Shown here: in pieces, positions 23,362 to 34,876 of the stretch | How positions within the stretch are numbered: position 1 is the stretch's first letter | How the letters are laid out: each line of letters begins with the position of its first letter | Position numbers and translations under genes: made by a program | NCBI GenBank assembly: GCA_005281725.1 | Contig: SSBO01000007.1 | Span: 4,036,402 to 4,100,401 of the forward strand | Length of the DNA: 64,000 nt | Reading direction: 5' to 3' | Source of the DNA: Wuchereria bancrofti | Taxonomy: Eukaryota; Nematoda; Chromadorea; Rhabditida; Onchocercidae | The notes under the pieces: generated by a model | Database searches by the model: none | What the model was told of the DNA's origin: nothing | What the model saw: only the letters and a program-made list of their open reading frames with translations

Positions 23362-26186
23362 ATGGTGAAAATGTGGAATGACGATTCTCGCCTCATTTTA
23401 ATTGAGGAAGTGCGAAAGCGTCGCGAAGTTTGGGAGTACAAAAAGGTTCAGCTTTTTAATATTTTCTTTATCATTCCGCTTAATCTACTGTTTGTCATGC
23501 CCTTTACTTACTTATTGGCAATCTTTGGCAATCTTTTCCTATGATAGTTAAAACAATTTCATATTTCAAACCATTCTAAATCAGTAATAAATATTTTTAT
23601 ATATTGATGATAATCAATTACTACAATATCATATGTTTTCTTAATAGTTAGCGAAGTTAGTGGCAACAATACTTAGTTTAAACAATCATGTCAGCTGGAG
23701 GAATGGGACTGTTGAAGTAAATAAAGTTTACCTGTCTCCTTGAATACATTCGACTTCGAAGTAATACTGAAAATTTTCTTCCACACTCATTTCTACCGTA
23801 AAGATTACTGCATTTGTATATACATTATTTACAGCTTTATTCTCCATTCGACTGTATCAACACTACTTGGTTCCACATTGAATACTAATGAATGTTCTGT
23901 GGATTTCACACCATCCTTTATAAACAGATTTATGAAATTTATTTGGGTGTCCAAAAAAAAGTTTCCACTCTTTATCTTCAGTTTTCAAAATTTTCCTTTC
24001 TAACATTCACAATTCGTTCAATAATAAACAACACTTCTGTCGTGCTATTTCATGAAACGAATAGAGTTGTAGGAGCGTTATGCGACGTCGGAAAGGAAGA
24101 AGGAGTTGTTTGCAGAAGTTGCAGATGCACTTAATGCTTCCGGTTTAGTAACAGCCGGTCTATACACAGGTCCTCCATACTTTGTTTTTTCCTTTATTTT
24201 CAAATGTCATCATGTCTTAATGATTTCTTTGATTTCTGAAACATTTTATGCATATCTTTGTGTGAATGTCGTGAATGATTTCATTGATGTCAGTAAAATA
24301 ATTTGAGCGTCATATGCTGAAATGTTTAAATTATTGCAGCCGTTTCCTAACTGCTAACTGCAGGAGTTGGTTTGTGTTAAGTTGATTAAGTTGGTTTGTG
24401 ATCATTTTCAGTAGTTTCTTTTCTAAACTATCTTTTTAGAAGAAGATGTTCGTACACAATGGAAGAATTTGAAAGACACGTTTAAAAGGAAACTTAAAAG
24501 ACGCCAGGCGGAAGCCAGTGCAGGTTATGAGGACGCGGAACCAACTTGGCGATTCTGGAGCAAAATGCAATTCGTTAAGAATAATTTTGGTCCAGATCGA
24601 AATCGGTCGTCTGCATTGAGCAGGTAATTCAGTTGGATAATTCTCAGACTATTCAAGGAATAGGATTTATCGAAAATTTTGAAAGCAAATGGATTTTAAA
24701 GTCATAGAAGAAGAAAGACATATTTTAAGTTTGCCAACAATTTATTAGATTACAAAAATTTTGAAGAAATCAAGAAATTCGTACTGCAGCACAGTTTTGG
24801 TAGAAAACACACCTAATACGCTGGAGAAATTGATCAGTTCTCTTGTCGAGAAACAGATGTCTGATGACAGCAATAACAGCATAGAGTATGATTTTATTGT
24901 TTGCATTTCAGTTAATGTGCCATCGAAGAGTAAAATTGGCCTGCTGATTTTGTTTTCAAACTTCTTGAATATAATTCAGTTTGGCAATATATATGTTAAT
25001 TTTCTTCCAGCAGTTGCTTTGAAGTATGCCTACAGGAATTTTGCTTTGTTAGTTTGTTGATTTTAGGATAAAATTACACAGAATTTCTCTGGAGTTTGTC
25101 GCACAGTTTTTGCATATTCATCATTTGTCAACTGACGATGTACTTTTACAGTGGACAGATAATGAATGTAACAGAGCTACCATCAGTCGCATCAACTTCC
25201 CTTCCCATTCCTTCTGCAAACACCAGTAGCAATAACAGTTGTAACAAGAGCACTCTCAGTAATACAAACACTGTTATACCTGATATTCAAGTCACATCGA
25301 CTGCAACACCTACAATTGAAATGCATATAGCTCAGTTTGTTCCACCTAACATCAATTATTTGGAGGTATGTCGTAATATAGTTTTCCTGTTTTTAAATTA
25401 AAAATTTTATCGTTTTTTGAGCGAATTTAATTCTCCCACTCACTTTTAACTGTTATGTACATTGTCAGTGTACAATGATATGAAGTAGAATGGTTCTTAA
25501 TTCTCAAATAACGATATCTCTTTTTGTTCCAAAATTAAAGAGCTCTTTAAATAAATTGAGTTGTTTGCTAATAATTCATCCTGTCGTCAATATTTTATAT
25601 ATCGGCATTAATTTTACTATATAAAACACTGACACTAAATTATTCAGTACAGTGATAGCCATTCATTGCAGGGCATAGCATCACACTCACCACTGTCACA
25701 ACATCTCGGATTTGACTCAAATAAATTGAGATCGCCTTCACCAGTTAATCCGGAAATACATCCTTGTGCAAGTGCTCTAGCTGATCTTCAGAAAAAGGCA
25801 ATGAAAAGGAAAGTATCGGAAGCAAGCAACGAAGATTTGCAAAATATGCAGGAACCAGACGATGAATGCGCCTGGTTTGGTAAGTTTTACCGAATTGCTG
25901 TATATTATTATAACATATTCGTGTGATATATTAGTCTTTTCTACGTTAGAGAGACTATTCCTGACGTTACAGATCTTAACTTGTTTATATTTATATATAA
26001 TTTTAGTATGTGCAATAGAATCCTAAAATATTCCGAATTCTAGGTCGAAGTGTATCAAGTGCGTTACGCCGACTTTGCTTGACATCACCACTTTCGGCAC
26101 TTACTCTCAAAAAGCAGATCTCAGATTTGATATATGAGGCGGAGATCAAACAATTAATACGTCATCGAAAAACAGGACATTCATAA
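23362..26186 (+). CDS. MADF/BESS-type DNA-binding protein
   Basis: Likely sequence-specific nuclear regulator. Seven exons: 23362-23445, 24073-24142, 24440-24623, 24775-24885, 25152-25365, 25672-25879 and 26044-26186, about 337 residues. The N-terminal MADF (Myb/SANT-like) domain spans exons 1-3: LILIEEVRKRREVWEYK, then ERYATSERKKELFAEVADAL, then DVRTQWKNLKDTFKRKLKRR and PTWRFWSKMQFV, with the conserved tryptophans. The middle is Ser/Thr/Asn-rich. The C-terminus FGRSVSSALRRL...LKKQISDLIYEAEIKQLI resembles the BESS protein-interaction motif found with MADF domains. A strong acceptor (gttttcag) lies 5 nt before the ATG. Weak points: the exon 2 donor (g|gtttag; an alternative phase-0 donor at gtaaca fits worse) and the purine-rich exon 4 acceptor. 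Confidence 0.8.
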
Positions 26187-26629
26187 AAAAATCTTGTTTA
26201 CCAATGCTTGAGTTGAAAAAGAAGCCAAGAGGACTCTTTCCTTGGAATTATACTAAATGTAGTAAGAATGAAAGTACTGGAAATTGTAAGTCGCAGTTAA
26301 TCCTCTCAAATGATACAATTTAGCAGTTCTTCTAGAGAAGGATCTGTGCACTGAGCAGTGACATGTTGATGTTTATCGTTCAGCGATGTTTTTCATTTTT
26401 TCCAAATCACACTGTTATAAATATAATGCATTGCATAAATGGTGTATATTTGTTACTGAAATCGCGAAAAAACTTAATTATTGCTTACTAAGATGATAGC
26501 TTTTGAATCTCATTCCTAAACTTCAGGTTATGTTTATTGTGACAGTTTTCTAAGACATCAGTCAAGAAGCTTAAAATAATTGTGGGAAAAAGCCATTTGA
26601 AAATAGGATGGCTAAATCATTGAAATTAC

Positions 26630-27786
26630 CACCGTTTTGTGAAAAAGTTTTTGTAACATAATTTGCGGGTAATATTGTAAGTTATTTCTATTGCTGTATG
26701 AAAGTCCTGTACAGCTTTAATAATAAAATTTATAATTAATAAAGTTAAAAAAATTTGACATTTTGCCTTACTGCTTTTCATTGAATATGATCATAATTCT
26801 TCTGTTTTGATAATCAAAAGATGCAGATAAAAGCTATAAAGTGTTAAAGTAACATGATTTATGCATTTCCAACATATTTTTAAAGGTGAAATGAGCTCTT
26901 CTTGGTTTAATTTGAAAATACTTCGTGTGTTGTGGCATGATAGTCGTATGTATATGAACATTTCTTGTTAAATTAAATTGATTTTAATCCCTTTTAGTTA
27001 CGAAGTAGTAACGGGACCAGAAAAATCCCAGTTATAGACCATTTATTGAAAATTGGAAATTAATCACAAACCATTTACAAATCACATGCAAACCAATTGT
27101 GAACCGTTTGCAAACGTGCTTCATGTATTAAAAATAACAAGTTTTCTGTGCTAGTAACGTTTCTGGGTGTTAGCAAACAGTTCAAATAAAGCAAGGTGGA
27201 GAAATCTATGAAAGAAAAAGTAATAAAATTGAAAAGAAAAAGCTGTGTAAGACTACAATCTTCCTTTTTTTGAATGAAGTTTTGACTAAACATTTCTGGA
27301 AGATATTTGCATTGCACTGAGAATAACTCAGCAATTACTGCTTTCATTTTCTCTGCTTTGTAAGGTGATAAATTTACTACAACCAGGTTGTTGGATAGAT
27401 CATTTACCGTATTATGTGTACGACAGAATAAGGTTGATTAAAACAGAGTAAAAAAACAAATTCGCTAAAATGATGGATTAAATAAACGATATTCACACAG
27501 ATTGTTTCAGTTTGTTTTAAATTGCGAGAACAGACAATAAGATTACTATGAATGCGGATGGGTAGTTGTTGTAATGAGAATAGAGAAAAAGAGAATGGTT
27601 CTTGCTATTCTCTTTAAAATGAAAGTTTGAGTACATTTGTTTTACAATATTTATAAGGCTAAAAAATTAGTTTTTTAATATTGTTGTATGAATTGTCACC
27701 GTTTTGTGAAAAAGTTTTTTTAACATAATTTGCGAGTAATATTGTAAGTTATTTCTATTGCTGTATGAAAGTCCTGTACAGCTTTA
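26630..27786 (+). repeat. 90-bp direct repeat, two nearly identical copies
   Basis: The segment 26630-26719 (caccgttttgtgaaaaag ... cctgtacagcttta) recurs at 27697-27786 in the same orientation with only about two substitutions. The copies are 1067 bp apart. High identity implies a recent duplication. Copy 1 lies next to the presumed poly(A) signal of the MADF gene. Confidence 0.9.
26722..26727 (+). promoter_or_regulatory. Candidate poly(A) signal of MADF gene
   Basis: AATAAA, about 540 nt past the stop codon; a second AATAAA-like element follows within 20 nt. No earlier perfect hexamer was noticed. Confidence 0.35.
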
Positions 27787-27939
27787 CCAGTTGTTTAGTG
27801 AAATGAAATTTTCATTTGGATTCTATACAAAAATATATCATAGTCATATGATTTGATATTAAGGATGCTTTAACATTTTTAAGTGAAAATAGTTTTGAAT
27901 CATTGCTTTAAGTTATTTTGGAAATGGTAATTTGGAAAT

Positions 27940-27978
27940 AAAATTTGATTCGCGTTAAACTAACGCGAATCAAATTTT
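27940..27978. repeat. Perfect inverted repeat, 18-bp arms, 3-nt loop
   Basis: aaaatttgattcgcgtta, spacer aac, taacgcgaatcaaatttt. The arms are exact reverse complements and contain CGCG, uncommon in this AT-rich DNA. It could form a strong hairpin in RNA or cruciform in DNA. It may be a remnant of a small inverted-repeat element. Confidence 0.9.
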
Positions 27979-28356
27979 TACATTCTGTAATAGTATTTTT
28001 CATCACATGTACAGAGTTTTATTATTCTGATGCTAATTTCACTATTGGCAGTCAATTAAATTAGAACATGTTAGAAGGTTTCTTCAACTTGATTTCCTTG
28101 GTACACAAAGAGCAATTGGACGAAAGGATGCGAATGAGAAATGATATTCATTTGTTTCTTTATAAAACTTACGAAAGTATGTGAATTAAATTTCTCATGC
28201 TATATCCGATGCGAATCCTTTTATTCCAAAAAACAATAAGTCATATTGTAATCCCTCTCCATTTTATGCATTACATGGAGACAATTGCACCAGATCGAGA
28301 CACACTGATTCATAACCATTTTTGAAACGGGGCTGAAAATCTTTGTGTTGCGGATG

Positions 28357-28370
28357 GTTGCTATGGCGTT
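28357..28370 (-). promoter_or_regulatory. X-box-like RFX (DAF-19) site upstream of IFT57
   Basis: Read on the minus strand the site is AACGCCATAGCAAC. It agrees with the nematode X-box pattern RYYNYYATRRNRAC at every specified position except the second (13 of 14 counting the two free positions); the plus strand agrees at 12 of 14. It lies about 270 bp before the IFT57 ATG. Ciliary genes, including IFT genes in C. elegans, are driven by the RFX factor DAF-19 through such sites, so the context strongly supports it. Confidence 0.6.
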
Positions 28371-28639
28371 CTTCGTTATCGTATCAACTTTCGATTTACC
28401 TTTCTAACGGTATTGCTTATTTAATCATTTGTTTACCTGTCTTTTAATTTACTCGGCAATTACTCGCTTGCTTGCCAGTGATTGTTTTCTTAATTGTTTG
28501 AAAATTTTTTATTTACCAAATTTTTTACATTACCAAATTTTGTCAAATTTTATTTGTGCCAATCAAACAATTGATGATTCACCACATAGTTTGCATAAAA
28601 TCTTTTCAAAGTTTTTTGTAGTTTTTATATTTTCTGTAA

Positions 28640-31480
28640 ATGGAATGGAAAGAGGATGGAGAGGAAAAGAAAAATGAAGAAGTAAGTGATCGAAGTCCTG
28701 CTCAAAAATATGATCTGTATGTCCTCTCCGATGAACTAAGTGATAAACTTAAATTGTTAAACTATGAAGAGGATTATGCAAAATTGGCTCCAAGCTGCAG
28801 GACTGTTTCTAGGTAAAATTCTTCTTGCTCTTTATTAGTAATAATGTACAAGTTAGATGCAATTAATTGTATGATAGTTAGATGTTTTAATCGTTCAAGA
28901 AAAGATAATTTCGAAATACGTTTTATTTCGGGAATAGTAATGGTCAGCTTTTGAAAACGAAGTGAAAATTACTTTATCCGGTATGAGAGTAGGAATAGAG
29001 TAGGAATTGACCTGTGATATCACATTGTTGTTGATGCAACCTGAAAAGATCTAAATTGCTATTTATTCCTTGTTATCAATTAAGTAAAAATTACTAATCA
29101 ATATTTTTTTGTTGGCCTATTTGGAATTTAAAATTTTAAAGTTAACAAGTAATTCTAGTTAGTCGGTTCTTTTATAGAGAGTATTTTGTGAAAAGTACAA
29201 ATATTGGTGAGCAATTTTTTATTTTCACAACACTATCTGCGTGGCTCATCCAGAAATCTATCGATCCGACATTCATAATCCCGCAAGAGGTATCTTCAAA
29301 TTGTCATTACTCATCTTCTTAACCTAGTTACATTAGCACGAAGCGTCTAATGATATTGCAGTTTGATGATCCGAATGGGACAATCTTAAGTATTCTCAGT
29401 GCGTTGCGAAGTAAGAATGTTTCTATTGCTTTTGCACCAAATAAATTAAAAACTGGCGCTGGTGAGCAATGTTTGTATGTATTGGACAAACTCGCTGATT
29501 TTGCACTTATTGCCGGGCAGTTCTGTTGGACCAAGTAATATTTGATCTGATCTATTTATTAGTCGATTCATTCAAGAATTCCTATAACCGGAACTGATGA
29601 ATAAATCCAACTTTGTTGAAAAAGAAAAAGTCCAAACTGGTTATTTTTCTAGTCAAACGTTGTTAGTTACAGGGCAGACCCAGTACCAGAAGATGATGAA
29701 GTGGATGAAGCAGTTAATCGAATTGAAATTACAGCTGAAGAGGTAAGGAATCCATCTTTAAATGTCTCCACTATGCCATATTATCACGTGTAAATCTTAA
29801 ATTTGTTGCTATTTAAGATATCATTTGCTTTATCTTAAAACCAATTTCGTTTATCTAAATTGAAGAGCTTTGAATAAAGTTTAAAATTTGCTCACACAGA
29901 CTCAATTAATTGGAAGAAATTTTAGTTGGAAGAAATTTTAGTTCGATGAGGGCGAACAGATGGATGTTGCTGATGATGATGATGATGATAACGAAATTGT
30001 AATGGATCTGAAAGCAATACCATCTTCAAAAATTACTGGTGGAGAAAGTGTAAAACTTCATCTAATCTTCTCTCGAAGACTGCACTTGTCAACAGAGTAT
30101 GTGATATTTTTTTTCTTTTAATTATGCGGATTTTCAGCAACAGCCTTTAAATGGTATCCTCCATAGCGATACAAATGTGAATTCTTGGAAACTTGAAGTT
30201 GAACGAGTAGCACCACGTCTTAAAGTTACCTTCGAGAAAGATTCAAAGGTATGGTGTAATTCGAACTTAAAAATATTACTTCTAACCTTCGAATGCATTT
30301 ACAAAAGAAATTGCAGAAAAAAGAAGCAAAATTTACCATTTGAAAAAAAAAGTGATGGTAACAAAATATTCCAATAAAAAATAGGACAAAAAACTTCAAA
30401 AAATTGAAACTTCAACAACAAGATTTTACGTAACTTCAACAACAAACACATCAAGGTGATATTCAAAGTGAAGTAGCGAAAAATGGATTATTTGACTTGC
30501 ATATGTAGAGTTATTTAGGACTGGAGAATGCATTTGGGACAAATACGGTCCTTACAGAAAACAGTAGCGGAGTTGTTGAGTACGACAGAGCCGCATTTGG
30601 AGAGTATTTCTAAAGAGCTCGATAAAACAATGGGACGAATTATTAATAGGTAGAAATCAGTCCATGCATCTTATCGCTTTTTTGAATTTCTATTTATATC
30701 AAAACTTCATTTACAGGGAGAAACATTTCAATAGCCAACTGGAACCTGTGTTGACCAAATTTTGTCATGCTAAAGAGAGAATGACTGAAGTAGAAGAAAA
30801 ATACAAGTAATCTTTATATCTAATGGCATTCTATAAGTTCTTATCAAAAAATTAGCCTTAATTTTATTTAAAAGGTTTATTTGTTTGAACAGGGAAATCA
30901 GTAGCGGTATTTTGGACCGAACTCAAAAACTGCAACGTGTCAATGATGAACTGGAACAAATCAAGCAACAAATTGACGAGAAAAGTCTCCGAAATAGTGA
31001 TGGAGGTAGTTTATTGTTTCTTCAGCCAGTTATCATCTAGCTTTGACTGATGGAAATTGTACTTTTCGTTTCAACCAGTATTTACTGGTTTTTGTATTTA
31101 TTTATCATCCATTCCTACTGATTTCTTTTGCCAGTTATGACTGCACATTGATTACTCATCGATATTATAATAAACTGTAGTTTCTTAGCGCTGTGGAACA
31201 TATTTCTCAAAATTCCAAGTGAAGACATTATAATCTGTTTAGCGCTGATTTCTAAATTGACAGGTGGAAGAAAACTGTATTCCTTTTTTAAAAACGCATT
31301 TTCCCATTCGATAGACTATTTGCAGTTCCGATGCTGAGATTAAAGCAAGCTCTGCAAAAGATGGAATCAGAAATTCTCACAATGAATGTTCAGATCAGCG
31401 TCATGGAACAGTCTCTCTTACAAAGCCAACTCAAAAATCTAGCCGCATATAACGCTCACTTACAGGATTTGCATATTTAA
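28640..31480 (+). CDS. IFT57: Intraflagellar transport protein 57 (IFT-B subunit)
   Basis: Homologue of C. elegans CHE-13, a subunit of the IFT-B complex needed to build sensory cilia. Ten exons in frame: 28640-28812, 29178-29289, 29362-29534, 29673-29742, 29942-30100, 30138-30248, 30519-30649, 30717-30806, 30893-31005, 31326-31480, giving 428 residues (family about 430). The N-terminal calponin-homology-like region shows LSDELSDKLKLLNYEEDY, NIGEQFFIFTTLSAWLI, FDDPNGTILSILSALRS and GAGEQCLYVLDKLADFAL. An acidic linker with a run of aspartates follows, then SWKLEVERVAPRLKV and DWRMHL, and a C-terminal coiled coil ending in VMEQSLLQSQLKN. The exon at 29942 follows a duplicated 16-bp acceptor. 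Regulation by RFX is suggested by the upstream X-box. Identification is firm; the 30100 donor (gtgata) is the least typical junction. Confidence 0.95.
29910..29941 (+). repeat. 16-bp tandem duplication forming two 3' splice sites
   Basis: ttggaagaaattttag occurs twice back to back at the end of the IFT57 intron before the exon at 29942. Each copy ends in a usable AG. Only the second gives the correct frame; use of the first adds 16 nt and shifts it. Confidence 0.9.
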
Positions 31481-31709
31481 TTGTAGAATATTTCTTTTAA
31501 ACTCGAATCTGTTTGATATCATTTGAAATGGGCTTGATATGAAGTGAAGGTTTAGGTCAAATGCCAACAAAATTAAGTTCAAAAAATTATCTTTATTTTT
31601 TGCGCTTTGATAACTTGAAGAATGGTAAACCGAACTAGAAAAACGTTCAGCATGGAATTCTGGCTCATTTTTTTTCTTTTTTTTTTGCGACTACTAATAA
31701 GTGGTTAAA

Positions 31710-31715
31710 AATAAA
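31710..31715 (+). promoter_or_regulatory. Candidate poly(A) signal of IFT57
   Basis: AATAAA within aaaataaaattt, 230 nt past the IFT57 stop codon; a reasonable 3' UTR length. Confidence 0.4.
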
Positions 31716-31799
31716 ATTTGTATGAAATGCATATTGAAAAACACTTCCAGAAAAGCAGATGTTTACTGTTTGCATTAAATGTGATTTTATGTAAATAAC

Positions 31800-31930
31800 A
31801 AAGTACAGTGATTGCTATACAGATAACGAAGTGCAGGTATCGTAATAGCGGTATAGATAACAAATATATAGATGACAAGTACAAATATATACATAGCTAT
31901 ATAGATAACAAAGTATATGGATTGTTAAAC
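31800..31930 (+). repeat. Degenerate minisatellite-like tandem repeat
   Basis: Repeated variants of (c/g)tatacagataac-aa(g/t) and atagataacaaa-ta are strung over about 130 bp. Units are roughly 15-45 bp and quite diverged. Confidence 0.55.
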
Positions 31931-32166
31931 AAATAACGTATAGGTTCACATTAAATGCTTTGTATAAATATCGGCTAACCTTCTATAAATAATTTCATAA
32001 GTATTGTAAGAGAATCCTTCAAGGAAGGGAAATCAAGCCATAGATTATAAAAAATTCTTCGGTAACTTTTTTACTGCTTCATAACAGTAGCCATAGATTA
32101 TAAAAAAAATTCTTTTAGTAATTAAAGTAACTGAATTCATTTGTTATCATTGCGCACGGCAGTTAT

Positions 32167-32478
32167 GTGTCGAAAATTCGACAGCGATTACGCTTAGGAT
32201 TTTTTTTCAAATTAGCAACTTTGGAGAGCCCGGGAAAGCTGTTGCCTCACTATTTCTATCAGTTCCTTTCATTTCCTGAAACAGCAAAAATGTTGCAGGG
32301 TGTATTTCATCGAATGAACCGAACATCTCGGTTATCAGTTGGTAGAAGTTTCAAAATATGCATTAATAAACAATCAAAAATGATTAAAAAAAAATTTACT
32401 AACTGTAAAAAATATATTAAAAAAATGTATAAAAAAGTATGGATATGGTTTGGAGATCCTTCTCAAAAGACTCTTTGA
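32167..32478 (+). CDS. Uncertain orphan ORF
   Basis: An open frame of 103 codons has protein-like composition in its first 60 codons (for example LLPHYFYQFLSFPETAK and GVFHRMNRTSRLSVG), then becomes lysine-rich and ends at a stop. The first ATG in frame is at 32290, which would give a 62-residue basic protein. No domain is recognised, no clear splice partner was found, and the surroundings are repetitive. It could be a small orphan gene, an exon or chance. Confidence 0.2.
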   Translation: MSKIRQRLRLGFFFKLATLESPGKLLPHYFYQFLSFPETAKMLQGVFHRMNRTSRLSVGRSFKICINKQSKMIKKKFTNCKKYIKKMYKKVWIWFGDPSQKTL

Positions 32479-32559
32479 GCTGTGATACATTACACTGAAG
32501 GAATGAAATTTGAAACTAATTTCAAATATAAGTGGACAAAGATGAACCTTAAATGACTT

Positions 32560-33830
32560 AAAAGAGATATACGTCATTTAAAAAAAAGACTTAAGTCATA
32601 CAAGTAACTCTTTCTAGTAATTACAACAATAGGTTTTAGGAAAAGCTAACTCAAGGTGCTGGTCAGCTGTTTTGATGTCGGACCTACAGCAGAGTTTCAA
32701 AATTAGAATTCATTAAATCAGTGGACCAACTTAACTTCATTTTTCTCCAAAAACTAACTTTATTTGGTATTAATACAAATTAAAAATGACTTAAATCTCA
32801 CAGGTAGCACCTTTCTAGTAGTTATGGAAAAGATTTCGAAAAAATTAACATCGAAATACTGACCACGTGATTACTGACATTATTTAATAATTTTCAATTA
32901 AATATTGTGGATGTAAATGATTCAAATTTCAGTTTTGCAATTAGCATCAGTTTTGTAGTTGAAACCTTAAAAAAATTATGTCGAATGATAAGAAAGCTTC
33001 AAAGTTGAAATTCATTTAAATTACTGGACCACCTCAAACTTTGTTTGAATTATATCAATTAAAATGATTTGTCTTGTCCACAATTTCTTTCAGATTGAGA
33101 CATGATGAGAGGGTTATTTCTGTCTGATTCTTTTCTTCTCGGTATTTCAAACTTGGTTAATCAAACTCTTATTTGAATAAAATGGTATAACGCACTGAAC
33201 AATTAGAATTTCAAAAAGGTAATTTTAATGACGACGATACCAGTAGCAGAGGTAGATAGCTCAAATTACGTTACGCCCGATATCCCAACCAACTGATCCA
33301 TCCAAACAGATTTACACGGATAAACCTTAGCGGTAGCACCTATGCTTTACCTTTACCAAGCAAAGGTCATAAGAATAGCATCGCCTTGGCACGCACATTG
33401 GCAGGCATAGCGCATTCTGTTAACGCAGATAAAGCATGTAACGTATGCATGCGAGTCAAGGGAATGCCTAGCTTTAAACAAAGGAGGTCACTGTCCCTTT
33501 GTTTCCACTCGCGATGTTAGTGACAAGATAGAATCTCTTTAGTGTTTTTAACAACAGACTGAAGAAAGGCAAAGTGCCGTTCAGCTGTTAAAATAAAAGT
33601 TCACTGGTAGTATGTAATAACTTTCAACCCGGTTTTCTCCAGTGATGAGTAATTTAATGGATTTAACTGACGCCACTTTTGTAATTAAGCAATAAACCTT
33701 AAGAAATCATAAGTCGAAATGACAAAAAGGCTTTAAAATAAAATTCATTAGAAATATCGGATCACTTTGATTCCATTTTCCCCCAAAAATTAACTTTGTT
33801 TAATAATAACATCAATTTAGCTTATTCTCA
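32560..33830. repeat. Diverged interspersed repeat, three to four copies
   Basis: Related blocks combining aaattcatta-a-atc-gtggacca, act(t/a)actt-attt-tcccaaaaa-taactttgttt and a-taatacaaatta recur around 32690-32790, 33000-33060 and 33740-33830. A flanking block gacttaa-tca(c/t)a(c)ag-ta-c(t)cttctagta occurs at about 32588-32620 and 32790-32825. They are too diverged to delimit by eye. Likely remnants of one repeat family. Confidence 0.6.
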
Positions 33831-34876
33831 TACAAATTACAGTTTACACTTCCGGTATAAATTAATATATAAGTCTACACCGCGACGCAAGTGATCCCAA
33901 CATGATAATGAGCACGCCAAGGGAAGATAATACAAGGATTCGGGTCTTTACGAAAATTAACAAAGCCACCAATTGGAAAAAAAAATATATTTCATATTCT
34001 TTAGCCTGTTATACTTCCCACCGATTCAGCTTAAAGTGATAAATTTCATCTTCAGAAGAACATGAAGAGTGTTATTCATGTCACTAAAATAGTTAAACAG
34101 CTTACTTTAATCTCAAAACCATGTTTTTAAATATCACAGATGTATCTGGTCATTATTGCTTATTTCGTGATAATGATGTTAACCAGCTCACTAATTTTAA
34201 AAATGCTATGGTGGTAAGCACTATTTATTGTCCTATTATTTATTTCATTCAAACTATAAAAACTATACAAATCATTAAAAAAAGAGAAGTTGTTGTTTCT
34301 AAATAAAATCTCGCTTATACACAAATTCGTATAAAATTTTCGCAAAATCTCATAGACATACTTTAGAATTTGAAAAAAACTGTACCCCGATTATGATTAT
34401 AAAAGCACCCAACATCAAGAATAATACGACTTCGTTAACCTTATTTTACTGTCGACCTCGAAGAAAAAATCGTTTTTTCTAATATATTTTTTTCAGCAAA
34501 TACTTTAATAGCATATAATAACTTTCAAGTCAGTAGCATGACCATAAACTACCAAGAGAAAGAGCATTCACACCTGATACATTTTGAAACTAATGATTGG
34601 TATTTGTTCCTAGACAAGGCCAAATCGCGAGAATATTTGATGCTGAAGAAGCAAATAGTGAAGGTGAAGTACGCCCAAATGTACTAATCGTTTGTCCAAA
34701 AGCCGGATATCTGCAAACATTAAATGAAATTTTCGTTAAGAAAAATCATAATGCAAAGTATTGCGGGAGGAAAAACGCAAACCCTACAAATAGATATAGC
34801 TACTGGTAGTCTATCTCTACAAAATGCTAACCGCTTGAAAGCCGCTTCGAGTTCTGTAAAATTTTTGGAAATAGAA

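Larger units (their letters stand above)
26187..28639. other. Intergenic with duplicated segment and hairpin
   Basis: Holds the 3' flank of the MADF gene (AATAAA at 26722-26727), a 90-bp direct repeat present twice, a perfect 18-bp-arm hairpin at 27940-27978 and, near the end, the presumed IFT57 promoter with an X-box-like site. No exon was recognised; the frames at 27347-27075 (-) and 28429-28677 (+) look like chance. Confidence 0.55.
31481..34876. other. Repeat-rich intergenic region
   Basis: Convergent 3' ends of IFT57 (plus) and SLC25A46 (minus). Contains a diverged minisatellite-like stretch (about 31800-31930), three or four diverged copies of an interspersed repeat (about 32560-33830), an uncertain ORF at 32167-32478 and a GC-richer stop-free block at 33260-33520. 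No known gene was recognised. Confidence 0.55.

Noticed and set aside
28429..28677. Plus-strand ORF overlapping the IFT57 start
   Set aside because: Reads a T-rich promoter and then the wrong frame of IFT57 exon 1.
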